Shown: positions 11,770-22,205, counted from the first letter of the stretch. The stretch is DNA of 64,000 nt from Isoetes taiwanensis (GCA_021234155.1 JAJEKV010000041.1:2670447-2734446), one strand, 5' to 3'. The notes: generated from the letters alone by a model not told the origin. Translations and numbers: made by a program.

Positions 11770-12356
11770 CTAGTTTATACACATATTCCAATGGAGTATC
11801 TTCACCTGTGATATATGCGTATATATGTCTTTGTGTGTGCTATGTAGCCATAGGTCACGTGTATCCCAAGGAATTGTATCCCAGGTGGGGAATCTAGACA
11901 GTAACCACAGGATGTTGAAGTCAAGGGAACGGAATAGGAGCTTACCAATATCCACAAAAGATTTGTAATGGAAGTTGTAAAGTTCAATGAGGATATAAAT
12001 CCTATTCTTCTCACTAGTAGGAATGACCAGAGGCGCATACTGATCCAGAGAGTAGGCCATGAAACCATGGAAAAGCATGTCCTTCAACTGTTCTAGCCTA
12101 TCTTCTAAATCGAGGGGGTTCAAGAAGTCCCAAAGCACTTAGATTGAACCTTGCGACTTCGAATTGATCTCCTCCGGTGGAGGGAGATGAATGAGTATAG
12201 CGATCGATAATGAAGTTGCTCATTTTGCCTTGCAAGCTCGTGGTTGGACCCGACGCCATCGATGCTCCCAAAAGTTGCTAAAAAAATCTTGCCGCACGCT
12301 TGCAGGTATTCCGGATCAGCCCAGCGAGGATGTTCTTGCAAGGTTACCATTTGCAA
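11770..12356 (-). pseudogene. Unknown family U1, copy 2 (broken)
   Basis: Minus-strand coding in two overlapping frames (12356-12120 and 12138-11770), so one frameshift near 12130. Homologous to copy 1: for example LYNFHYKSFVDIGKLLFRS here matches VYYNEYNGFVELGPLFFRE there, followed by a shared (L/F)L-(S/T)RFP/YP-W pattern. No known domain is recognised. The two copies are clearly diverged, so the duplication is older than the decay. Confidence 0.45.
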
Positions 12357-12359
12357 GAA

Positions 12360-12545
12360 ATTAGTGGAGCATAAGAGAAATTAGTGGAGCGTGACGAGGG
12401 GGAGGCAAGGAGCGGATAAGAAATTAGTGGATCGGACAAGAAATTAGTGGAGCGGACAAGAGGCGGACAAGAGGGGAAAGAGGCAAAGAAGCGGCATAAG
12501 AAGCGACAAAGAGGCAAGGAGCAAACAAGAAGCAAAGACAATGAT
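12360..12545. repeat. Purine-rich degenerate repeat
   Basis: Repeats of AGAAATTAGTGGAGCG and GGACAAGAGGC-like words, A/G rich on the plus strand, immediately upstream of the minus-strand U1 copy 2. Its position matches that of the tract upstream of copy 1, which suggests a conserved 5' flank. Confidence 0.6.
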
Positions 12546-12692
12546 AGGCGGTGAAGGCATAGATGCCTATTTAAAGAGAAATCGGTATACATGCCATTAT
12601 ATGAAAGTACCATACAAGTATGTATATAATCCAATAATTTCTATGTATATACGATCAATAATTTTGGTGCGTATTACATACCATCAATAATT

Positions 12693-12992
12693 TTGGTGGG
12701 TATAAATATACATCAAATTGCCGAGTCGCACAACAACATTGGCCATGTGGCCTCCTCCTCAGTCCTGAGCGTGATTCCATCACCGCAAGATGAATCACGA
12801 AAACTTCAAGCGTTGTCATGGCGAGAAATACCAATGGAAGACTGGATGACCACTGCCGCTCTCAATCCTCGCTATTATCCTGATCCCTTCGATGTTATCA
12901 TCCATCTAATATGGAATAGAGAGCATCAAATGTACATGATAGAAAAGATCACTGGGGTGCCTGGTGACAATGACTCAGAAGAGTCCCCCTAA
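12693..12992 (+). CDS. Unknown family U2, copy 1
   Basis: Open frame of 99 codons with an acidic C-terminus. The segment FDVIIHLIWNREHQMYMIEK followed by ITGVPGDNDSEE matches a segment in a different frame of the next stretch at 13345-13450, so the two are paralogues. No known domain. The start at 12693 may be internal (GTG or ATG choice unclear), and the region may be the end of a longer gene. It lies head-on to nothing recognisable and just downstream of the divergent U1 copy 2. Confidence 0.35.
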   Translation: MVGINIHQIAESHNNIGHVASSSVLSVIPSPQDESRKLQALSWREIPMEDWMTTAALNPRYYPDPFDVIIHLIWNREHQMYMIEKITGVPGDNDSEESP

Positions 12993-13099
12993 ATCAATAC
13001 TTGTCATCTGGATCATATTGTCAATACTTATTTGAAGAGTTCATAATCGTGTATTTTGTACATTATGCTCGTATATATAACCAATAATTTCTTCTGATT

Positions 13100-13480
13100 G
13101 CATGTCAATAATTTTGTTCGATATAAGTACTGACTCCATTCATTCAATGGAGAAGGCATCCATTTGCTATGTCTCGGCCTGGTTATTCTTATTACAGGGG
13201 GTCTACCTTCCCTATAGACTCCATTACTTGCACTATGAAATATAATGATCTTTATAGATGTTCTCAGAGGGGTATCCCCTTGATTCACGTTTGGAAGGGT
13301 AGCGGAGGGTCGAAAATCATTCTTCCAACGGGGTTTATCGTGTTGTTATCCACCTTCATCGGGTTCCAGAGCGTCACGTCTATGAGATTAATCGCATCAC
13401 TCAACTTGCTGCTCATGATGATCCCGATTGCGAATGATCTTCTGCATTTATGTATGCTATGCCTCTTATATGAGTTCTAA
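13100..13480 (+). pseudogene. Unknown family U2, copy 2 (frameshifted)
   Basis: Coding runs in one frame from about 13169 (SRPGYSYYRGSTFPIDSI) to about 13340. It then continues in another frame as VYRVVIHLHRVPERHVYEIN, which aligns with the end of copy 1 (FDVIIHLIWNREHQMYMIE). So there is at least one indel near 13340. Function unknown. Palindrome cluster 4 follows about 170 bases downstream. Confidence 0.38.
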
Positions 13481-13647
13481 ATTCTGTTACTAGAATATTT
13501 CGGACATTCTCTAGTTATAAGTATGTAACCATAAGAGATAGAAACATATGATCCATCTATTTACCGCACATTTTCAATTTGGAAAGCTCTTGGCCATTTT
13601 CCTTACATGTAGATTCTAAATTCAGATAAGCATTCTCTTCGCAGTTG

Positions 13648-13777
13648 TGTGTAGTCACGGTCGAAATTGCACACTCCAAAGGCGTTGGGCGCTATTTTTT
13701 GCACCGTGGCGGCCGGTGCGAAATAGACCTTTCCACATAATGTGGAGCAGGTCATTTTCGCACCGCGGCCCGCGGAT
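13648..13777. repeat. Palindrome cluster 4
   Basis: A degenerate copy at 13648-13678, a good copy at 13699-13724 (GCACCGTGGCGGCCGGTGC) and a partial copy at 13754-13777 (TTTTCGCACCGCGGCC). The spacing of 50-55 bases is as in the other clusters. It is placed between the end of the plus-strand U2 copy 2 and the 3' end of the minus-strand gene at 13945, that is, between converging genes. Confidence 0.75.
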
Positions 13778-13944
13778 AATAATATTTGTTAGTTGTAACC
13801 CACGGACAACCGCGGTCTTCGCAGGTACGGTCAAGTAAAAATAGAAGCGTAAAACAAATTAAAATGAAACCGAAGTTTATGTTCGATATAACAAGAATAG
13901 AGATTTCGAACAAGTCTTTGCATTAATTGACAATGGTTACAACT

Positions 13945-15256
13945 TCATTTTATTAGAAACATGTAAGTCATCGGACGCCGACTTCTTTCAATTCGGACTC
14001 TTGAGACCCAAACATCCAACGGTACATAAGGGCGAGGAATCACGGGGCTCCCTCTCTTCCCAAGTCGGTCGAATTGTAGCCTTATCCATTGGGACAAGGC
14101 CAATGCAGCTCTACTAGCAGCCATAGAATACATATTAAAGCCACCAAAAATATGCGTGGCAATATCTCTCCTAACGACCACTACTCGTCCGAATTGGCGG
14201 ATAATGGGATGTGATTACCAATCAACGAGAGGGCCTTGAGTTTCAAGACCTCTTCCGGGTCCATATGGGCTGTACTTAGAATGGAACACAACGATCTCTC
14301 CCTTATAAAGGTAGCCCATATAGTGGGCTTATACTTGCATCTCGCCAAGGGTAACTCTGTCATGTCCGGCGCAAAAATCATCCACAAAAATCTCTGCGCC
14401 AATAAACAATCGTTCTTAGGCACTTAACAAAATAAGCAAACTTATGGTAGCTTACCTCCACTTCATCGATGCAATAACCTCTTTGGTAGAAATGTTGATG
14501 GGCGACCTTGAAGAGCTTGATTGGCTCTTTGATATTTGTTTTGCACTATCCTTTTAGCTTCCGATGTACTCGCCTCGAACTTTACTTCTGAGACTTCCTT
14601 CAAGCCCATTTCTGCCATCTCCAGAACTCTATCAAAAGCATTCTCAGGAGCTATTGAAGTTCCATCATAAGTTAAGAGATCGTGCAGATCCCTAGGCACT
14701 TCCTACCGAAGTCAATGAAGTCGTCTAGACCAACAACGAAAGCATAGATTTGTCCAAGGACCTCATCTTCCCTCAAACCAGTAATGGAAGATATATCGTG
14801 GAGAAGAAGATAGTCCTTCCCTCCTATATTAACTGGCAAGGCTTCCGTGACACCCCATCTATCAAGATTCTCTTCATGCTCGTCTACGTCTTCATCCTCG
14901 TCCTCGTCGAGCTTTTCCACCAGTTCCTTCTCTTTTCTCGCATCAAATACCTCCTCTTGGTGGACCGAGGTTTACGCAATAGCCTTCACCTGTGGTTCTT
15001 CCCTATCTGTTGGTGGAACCGTATATATCATGTAAGTAGCAAACATGATGTCAACTGGATATAAATTATCCTTCCCATCCTTCTCACATAAGTCGGCTGG
15101 CAGTCTCTTGAATGACCTTCGAACCTTATCTTGGTCACCTTTGGGAAAAAGCTTCAGAAAGGACTTTAGACTCAATACAATCTTCCCAGTCGAGGGAGAA
15201 GGACGCGCTTCAGTTTCTGCCACGGCCATGAAACCATGAATGTACTGACCATACAC
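13945..15256 (-). pseudogene. Unknown minus-strand gene in about five frame pieces
   Basis: A single gene can be followed through 15256-14972, 14920-14672, 14699-14463, 14423-14181 and 14181-13945, changing frame at each join; about 430 codons in all. The first piece has a serine/lysine-rich segment (IVLSLKSFLKLFPKGDQDKV), the second a run of D/E repeats followed by a compact globular-looking stretch. No domain is recognised. The pieces abut or overlap by a few bases, which fits single-base indels better than introns. Its 3' end faces palindrome cluster 4. Confidence 0.4.
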
Positions 15257-15431
15257 GTCACTGTGTTTGTTAGCCTCAGAGATTATATCTACCGTTAGGC
15301 AGAAGTTATTGTAGACTTCTGTATGTCTACCGGGTTTTCGTTTGTTGATTTAACTCATCCGGGTGTGACAACCGATACTGCTTCCTTCCTTCGACGATCT
15401 GGTCATACCATATGAACTGTTCCCAAGCTTT

Positions 15432-16296
15432 CTACATATTCTAAACGAGGTGCACCCGGACTACCACCGATCGCCGGATCCGGTCAATCCGACGGCCCAG
15501 ACTGTATGTTGGAGCCTCTGGACACCCCTCGTTTCGATTATGCTCAATTATGATTGGGGACGCCTATGATTTTAAGATGTCGAATCTGAGTTTGCCTAAG
15601 GTTTTGATGGTATATCGAGCCTCTATCACGGTTTCGCTTTTAAGCTTTTAGAATATGAAATACGGGATTTGAACCTCTACCAAAATAACTCAATGTCCTA
15701 ATAAGACTACTTTAACCAATCTAACCGGTGAGCTAATGTGACTATTTTTTATGTTAAATCTATGTTTTTTTTTTTATAATAACCCATTGAATTGTTTTAG
15801 GGATATGGTCTATGGTTTCAAGAATTATATCTATATCAAATCCCCACGGAACCCCTGTTATTTTGCTACATATTCTAAACGAGGTGCACCACGGACTACC
15901 CGCCGTCGGATGGTCAATCCGGCCATTTGCATCGTATGTTGGAGCCTCACGGACACCTCTCGTTTTCGATTATGCTCAATTATGATTGGGGACGCCTATG
16001 ATTTTAAGATGTCGAATACGAGTTTGCCTAAGGTTTTGATGGTATATCGAGCCTCTATACGGTTTCGCTTAAGCTTTTAGAATATGAAATACGGGGATTC
16101 GAACCTCTACCAAAATAACTCAATGTCCTAATAAGACTACTTTAACCAATCTAACCAGTGAGCTAATGTGACTATTTTTTATGTTAAATCTATGTTTTTT
16201 TTTTTATAATAACCCATTGAATTGTTTTAGGGATATGGTCTATGGTTTCAAGAATTATATCTATATCAAATCCCCCTGGAACCCCCTGTTATTTTG
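15432..16296. repeat. Tandem duplication, 2 x ~432 bp, each with a tRNA-like SINE head
   Basis: Unit 1 is 15432-15865 (434 bp) and unit 2 is 15866-16296 (431 bp); a third copy starts at 16297 and diverges after CTACATATTCT. The units are nearly identical apart from small indels, so the duplication is recent. On the minus strand each holds a tRNA-like sequence (15664-15742 and 16093-16172) with an A-box-like TAGCTCACTGGTTAGA and a B box (GGTTCGAATCC in unit 2, GGTTCAAATCC in unit 1). The arms do not give a good cloverleaf, so I read this as a tRNA-derived SINE head rather than a functional tRNA. Confidence 0.8.
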
Positions 16297-16434
16297 CTAC
16301 ATATTCTGACCTGCCGTTTGACATTGCGGAATTGTAGCGCCTCCTTTAGTGCAATAAAAAACCTGATCGCCTAAAAGTAAGTGCTCGCGAAATGGTGCAC
16401 AAACTAAAATGTCTTAAGTGTCCCGACGAGAAAT

Positions 16435-16642
16435 ATCGCGACCGCGGGCTACCTGCGTCGCAAAACAAATGTAAACCCCAAAGACAAGAATAAGGTATTT
16501 CGCGACCGTACGGTCGCGATATTTTTTAAAAAGAAGGCCAAATTTATGTTAACTGCAAAACATACTACACCGTGGCCACGGTGCGAAACTACACAACACG
16601 ACTACACGAACTCCACATATTTCGCACCGTGGCCACGGTGCT
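16435..16642. repeat. Palindrome cluster 5
   Basis: Four copies: 16435-16463 (degenerate), 16496-16523 (perfect variant ATCGCGACCGTACGGTCGCGAT), 16567-16588 (CACCGTGGCCACGGTGC) and 16619-16642 (TTTCGCACCGTGGCCACGGTGC). The variant keeps the perfect dyad symmetry while changing the sequence, so pairing rather than sequence seems conserved. It lies beyond the 3' end of the minus-strand gene at 16797. Confidence 0.85.
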
Positions 16643-16679
16643 ATCTTTGCAAAAGGATATAAGTTATTGGCAAACAACA

Positions 16680-16764
16680 CTGGGATTTGAACCCAGTAAC
16701 ACCATTGTTATTTATTTGTTTAACTGTTTTCACTTAAAGAAAGTACAACGGGGAGGCATCTGAG
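16680..16764 (-). repeat. tRNA-derived SINE-like fragment
   Basis: Minus strand reads ACTGGGTTCAAATCCCAGT, a perfect T-arm stem with B box, preceded some 60 bases upstream by a weak A-box-like GCTCAGATG. No convincing acceptor stem. Probably a SINE head. Confidence 0.4.
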
Positions 16765-16796
16765 CTTTGTTGTATACAATTCTTCCCTACGTTTTC

Positions 16797-17862
16797 CTAC
16801 CTTGACACCATCCACCAAAAATGGAAGACGTTTAAGTCACATTTCGATTCCAAAATAATTCTTACATCAAATAAAGACCATGCTTCTTCGACTTTTAAAG
16901 TTTTAAACAATTGACCACTTTTGAAGATAGCAATGTCAATGACCGCAGAATGGGTACCATCAGCATCGTCTTGTTCCACTGGAACCCACGTCCATCTGCT
17001 CCCTTCTTTTACTTCCCTCCATCTTCTGTATTTGAAGGTAATGTAAACTGTTTGCTTTCGAATACAATACCTGATTCGAACGCTTTCTTTCTTTATCCAC
17101 CTTTGTACCTTCTCAACTCCTTCATGCGGGCCGGGATGACCATTCATCACATAAAATGTCATCCGAAACAATCGACAATCACTTACAAAGTAAACATTTT
17201 TGAAGTCTTCTTGACATTCTCGACATTCTTAAACAAGGTAATAAACATATCGATGGGTACATTTACTTTCACGTGTCCACGGACTCCACCTTTCTCCTTC
17301 AAAGCAATCGAAAATTTTCGTGACAATTTCAGCTTGGCAAGAAAAGAGAACTGGAATCCATTGGGCAGAACTAAGCTGTGATAATGGGGGCAATGGTAAG
17401 TCCACAATTTTGCCTTTCCGGGATAATACTCATATTTTAAGAACCAAATCCCCTTTCCCCTTGTTGCACTTCGTTTTGACCTTCAAAAAGCAAGGATCCA
17501 ATATCATAATAGAAAGCGGAAGATGCTTGTGATAGAACTCGATGGTTCCGGTCCAAAGACATCGGAAATACTGAGCCACGAGATACCAGAAACCCAATTA
17601 GTTGATTTCTTCAAAATATAATGAATGACGGATTAGCACAGATGTAATGAAACTCACAATTCGCACGAAGCTCAGGGAAATTACATCGAGATCTTATCTT
17701 TTCTTTTCTCATGTCTGTCGGTGTGTATAGGTGTCTGACCTTGATATATACTTCCCCTCTCACCTCGAACACGACAACAATAGCCTTCCAATGGCTTGAA
17801 ATAACATTTCTCCTGCCTTTGATCACCCGATGAGGACCTCTGAGTGGCGGTCGGATTGTCAC
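16797..17862 (-). pseudogene. Unknown minus-strand gene, possible BAH-like domain
   Basis: Three minus-strand pieces: 17862-17611, 17407-17183 and 17171-16797. The first has WKAIVVVFEVRGEVYIKVRH followed by LYTPTDM and a PELRANCEFHYI segment. This resembles the core of BAH domains (a V-x-V-R-W/H-x-Y-P-E/D pattern and a later E-L/F-F-x-S-x-H-Y segment), which bind chromatin or nucleosomes. The last piece (KVQRWIKKESVRIRYCIRKQ) is basic and could be a second, related unit. The gap between the first two pieces may be an intron or decay. The BAH idea rests on pattern memory only. If right, it would pair with the H3-like gene as a second chromatin-related protein in the same block. Confidence 0.3.
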
Positions 17863-17964
17863 GAAGCTCCCAAGAAATATATTAGGCAGAAGTAGAAATG
17901 GATTTCTCCATTTGTGGCTTGAGAGGTGTCGCCATCTGAAATGAGCAGAAGCAAATTAATTAGA

Positions 17965-18316
17965 TCAAAGCAGTCTGAATGGATAGGCTTCATGAACTAG
18001 AAGATTGAAAGCATTAGCAAACACGGATGGAGAAACCCATGAAAACTGGCCGTTGAGGAAAAGGAGAGTGCCATAGACACTAACGGCCCAGAAGCGTGAA
18101 TTGAGCGGGAATAGTGTAGTGTACTTCGCCCGCCGAGACCTCGGGGAGGCCCGAGGTAAGGAGTAGGATAATGCCCGAGGAACACCGCATCTTAACGACA
18201 CACAGCATGGGAAGGGAGGCATGGATGAAGAAAAGCGTACCCTCGAATTCCCGTGGCGTAGCGATTTCCTCTTTGGCATCGAGCTTAGGACGATAAGTAG
18301 ACAAAAACTTCCCCAA
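17965..18316 (-). pseudogene. Unrecognised coding traces at the block's right edge
   Basis: Overlapping minus-strand open frames (18316-18080 and 18279-17965). The piece beginning at 18316 (MGKFLSTYRPKLDAKEEIA) looks protein-like for about 30 codons and then degrades. It is cut at the junction with the satellite at 18333. No family recognised. Confidence 0.2.
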
Positions 18317-18332
18317 TGTGTATTATAGCCAT

Positions 18333-21300
18333 GATGTTTTGTCGTTCGAACGCAGGAGAAATCACGGAATAGCCGTCGACCACTATAAATCGTCGAGGTC
18401 GTGAGAAATTATCCTAGGGAACAAGTTACAAAGTGGGTTTTGCAAAAGAAAGAAACCTCCGCCCTCCCGCGGCAGGTATCAGCATCCCACATCCTAGGCC
18501 AATTGACTACGAGTGTGATGGAAGTGAGCTACTTTGGCGCTTCTTGGAGGTCGGGTGGTCTTCTGGCCACGGAACTTGGTCCCCAGGGCAATGTCGACGT
18601 TCTGAGTCCATTGGCAGGGCCAAATCGCGATTCCGGAGAGGGGAGGTCGCTCGTCCGTCCCCAGGGCCTGGGGCAAGCAGCTTCCGGGGGGATTTTAGGG
18701 TCCCCGCTATCAACACCCCCACTCCACGTCAAGTCACGGCGCAAGGTCCCGGCCAAATCTTACAAGGAGAGGGCCCTCAAAACGTAAACCCTGTAGGTTG
18801 CCAGGTTCTAGAAGGGTTTGCGTTTTGAGGGCCGAGACTTGGTCTGTTGCACTTGGGACCTGGCCGAGAAGCTGCAGCCGAGAATACGGAGCAAGGGGAG
18901 GCGGACGGGAGCTGGGAGTTTGGGCCTGTCCTCCTCCCGATGTGGCAAGTAGAAGTCGGGGGGCGCTTTTGCAGTGGCAAGACATTCATAAATTCACAAT
19001 TAATGCATTGTACGAAAATAAATTCTGATTTTTTGCCAGTTGGATTCCTAATTAATCTCCAGCACACAGCCCAAATTTTGAAATTTTCGGAGAAGGTCTA
19101 GGTCAAAGGGTTAGCATTAGAACGGTCAGGGCAGCCCGTTGCAGGGCAACCGAGCTGGCACCCTTCCCCAAGTCAAACGAGGCCAGGACCTTGCAGGGAT
19201 CCCTCACAAGAGGGGAGAGTCCGGACCCCAAGAGGCGGGATCCAAAAAACTTCCCGAGGCAGCCCTTCCTAGCAGCGCTCCCCTGGGGGGCTGCACATTA
19301 ATGACCACCCTCCCGGAGCCCGGTTCCCCTATCCGACCGTTGGATCCTCCGTTCAGGGGCCCCTCTTCGGGAAGGCCCAAAAGATTCCAGATCGGTCCGG
19401 GAGAACTTGTCAAACCGCGGGGAGGCCCCGAGGGTCTACCTTGTATAAACCGGCAGTTGTTTTGTCGCTCGTGCACCGGGGGAGGCTCGAATGGCAAATC
19501 AACCCCGCCAAATCGTCGTAATGGTGAAATTACCCTAGGGAGCAAGTTACAAGGTCGGTTTTGCAAAAGAAAGAAACACTCACCCCTCCACGACAAGATC
19601 CCGCATCCACATCCTAGGCCAATTGACTACGAAAGTGTGATGGAAGTGAGCTACTTTGGTGCTTCTTGGAGGTCGGGTGGTCTTCCGCCACGGAACTTGG
19701 TCCCCGTGGCAATGTCGACGTTCGAGTCCATTGGCGAGCCAAATCGCGATTTCGAGAGGGAGGTCGCCCGTCCGGCCCCTGTGGCCTGGGGAGAGGAAAT
19801 TCGGGGCAAGCGAGCTTCGAGGGGATTTTAGGGTCCCCGCCCAAGGCCAACACCCCCACTCCATCGCCAAGTCACGGGCTAAGGTCCCGGCGAATCTAAG
19901 GAGAGGGCCTCCAAAACGTAAACCCCGGTGGGTTGCCGTGTTCTAGAAGGGTTTTGCTTTGGGGCCGGAGACTTGGTCTATTGCACTTGGGACCTGGCCG
20001 AAGTCGCAGTAGAGAATACGGGAGCAAGGGAACCGACGGAGCGGAGTTTGGGCCTGCCCCTCCTCCCCGATGTGGCAAGTAGAAGTTTGGGGCTTTTGCA
20101 GTGGCAAGACATTCATAAATTAAGTAGTTAATGCATTGTATGCGAAAATAAATTGATTTTTTTGCCATTTGGATTCCTAATTCATCTCCAAAGACACAGA
20201 CCCTATTTTTGGAATTTTTGGAGAAGGTCTAGGTCAAAGGGTTAGCTAAGGTCAAAGGAATGGAGTTTGTGGGATCGTTGTACTTGGGGTTGACCTTGGT
20301 TTGGTCGGACGTTATACTTGGTCTAAGATTGCATTGAGAATATAAGCATCATAACTATTAGAATGAAGATAAATGATTGAGAGAAAAGCATCATAACAAA
20401 TGATTACAGAAAAGCAAAAGACTACTGCGGGTTGGGGGGGGAGGGTTTAGATTTGGTTGCTTGTGATGATGGTTGTGTTTGATATCAAGGCATATGGATA
20501 GGGAGAATGCCCTTGTTCAACGGACCGCTCCCTAAAGCTATTTGACATGGATGGCATAATTAACTTGTAATGAATCGGGAATTCGGGGCAAGCAGCTTTC
20601 GGGGGGATTTTAGGGTCCCCGCTCAAGGCGTCAACACGCCCACTCCACGCCAAGACAGGCGCCAAGTTCCCCGCCAAATCGACAAGGAGAGGGCCTCCAA
20701 ACGTAAACCCAATTGAGTTGCCGTGTTCTAGAAGGGTTTTCGCTTTGGGGGCGAAGTTTTGGTCTTCCTCGGCCACGTAGAACTTGGTCCCTAGGGCAAT
20801 GTCGACGTTTCAGTCCATTGGCAGAGCCAAATAGCGATTCCGGAGAGGGAGGTCGCCCGCCCATCCCTGTGGCCTTGGGGAGAGGAAATTCGGGCAAGCA
20901 GCTTCCGGGGATTTTAGGGTCCGTGCCTCAAGGCCAACACCCCCACTCCACGCCAAGTCACCGCAAGGTCCCGGCCAATCGACAAAGAGAGGGCCTCCAA
21001 ACGTAAACTCGTGGAGTTGCCGTGTTCTAGAAGGGTTTGGCGTTTTTGGGGGCCGAAGTTTTGGTCCGGCCATTGAACTTGGTCCTTAGGGCAATGTCGA
21101 TGTTCCGAGTCCATTGGCAGGGAGGCAAATCGTGGTTAGGAGAGGGAGGTCACCCGTCCATCCCAGGGCCTTAGGGAGAGGAAATTCGGGGCAAAGCAGC
21201 TTAGGGGGATTTTAGGGTCCATGCTCTGGTGTCAATACCCCCACTCCACATCAAGTCACGGCGCAAGGTCCCGGCCAAATCTAACAAGTAGAGGGCCTCC

Positions 21301-21894
21301 GAAACGTAAACCCTGTGAGTTGCCAGGTTCTAGAAGGGTTTGCATTTTGGGGGCCGTGTCTTGGTCATTGAGCAGGTTGGGACCGGCCGAGAAAATGCGC
21401 CGAGGAACAACGGAGCAATAGGAACCGACGGAACGGAGTTTGGGCCTGTCCTCCTCCCGATGTGGCAATTAGAAGTCGGGGGGCGCTTTTGCAGTGGCAA
21501 GACATTCATAAATTCGTAATTAATGCATTGTACGAAAATAAATTCTGATTTTTTGCCAGCTGGATTCTTAATTCATCTCCAGCACATAGCCCAATTTTTG
21601 GAATTTTCGGAGAAGGTCTAGGTCAAAGGGTTAGCATTAGAACGGTCGGGGCAGCCCGTTGCGGGGCAACCAAGCTGGCACCCTCCCCCAAGTCAAACGA
21701 GGCCAGGACCTTGCAGGGGATCCCTCACAAGGGAGAGTCCGGACCCTGCTGAGGCTTGGGATCCAAAAAGTTCCCGAGGCAGCCCTTTCTTGCGGGGCTC
21801 CGGGGGCCGCCGACGCTAATGACCACCCTCCGGAGCCCGGTTCCCCTATCCGTCCCGTTGGATCCTCCGCTCGGGGGCCCCTCTTGGGAAGGCC
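18333..21894. repeat. 1.1 kb satellite array, block 2 (rearranged)
   Basis: Same family as 197-5443. The landmark AAGGTCTAGGTC occurs at 19093, 20224 and 21613, so one complete unit is 1131 bp. At 20247 the unit breaks off into unrelated DNA (20251-20576). From 20577 it resumes with a local amplification: the segment beginning AATTCGGGGCAAGCAGC recurs near 20581, 20888 and 21189, a nested ~300 bp periodicity made from one third of the unit. The array ends in mid-unit at about 21894 against CACTA-like sequence. Confidence 0.85.
20251..20576. other. Non-satellite insert, no gene seen
   Basis: About 325 bases of AT-rich, unrelated sequence replacing part of a satellite unit. It contains two similar stretches (AAATGATTGAGAGAAAAGCATC and ATGATTACAGAAAAGCA) and a G run. 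No terminal repeats or coding potential visible. Confidence 0.5.
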
Positions 21895-22205
21895 TCGTGG
21901 CTCATCTAAATAAGCCTAGGGACAAACTTTAATGAGCATCACATTTAAAAAAGACGTCCATAACGTCGCTATAACAAAATACGTCGCGTGGACAATGTCG
22001 GCGTCCGCGTCGCATCGCGACGTTACGTAATTTTTGAAGCTGCGGAAGCGGCGGCTTTCCCGCACCTTTTCTTTTCGCTTCCTCTTCGAGCTTTTTGGGC
22101 GATCTGCGGCGCTACTACCCTGATCGACCTGCAAGCAACTATTCTAAGGTTAGTACATCATATTTTTTAGATTGAATAGGTTTTTTGGATTGAAAGGTGC
22201 ATGCC

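Larger units (their letters stand above)
5444..18332. other. 12.9 kb foreign-looking block interrupting the satellite
   Basis: Satellite block 1 ends just after GAGGTCGGCCT. Block 2 resumes at GTTTTGTCGTTCG, which in intact units lies only about 15 bases further on. The simplest reading is one insertion of about 12.9 kb into a satellite unit with a small loss at the target. Inside, the density of broken coding stretches is high on both strands, genes are mostly compact, paralogues are in tandem, and hairpin-forming palindromes lie at gene 3' ends. No terminal repeats or target duplication are visible. Possible origins are a decayed large DNA virus or virus-like transposon, or a patchwork of several transposons. 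No viral hallmark gene (major capsid protein, packaging ATPase, family-B polymerase) was recognised, so the origin is open. Confidence 0.5.

Noticed and set aside
15664-16172. Functional tRNA genes at the A/B-box sequences
   Set aside because: Boxes are good, but the acceptor and D arms do not close and the sequence is part of a longer repeated unit, so it is a SINE head.
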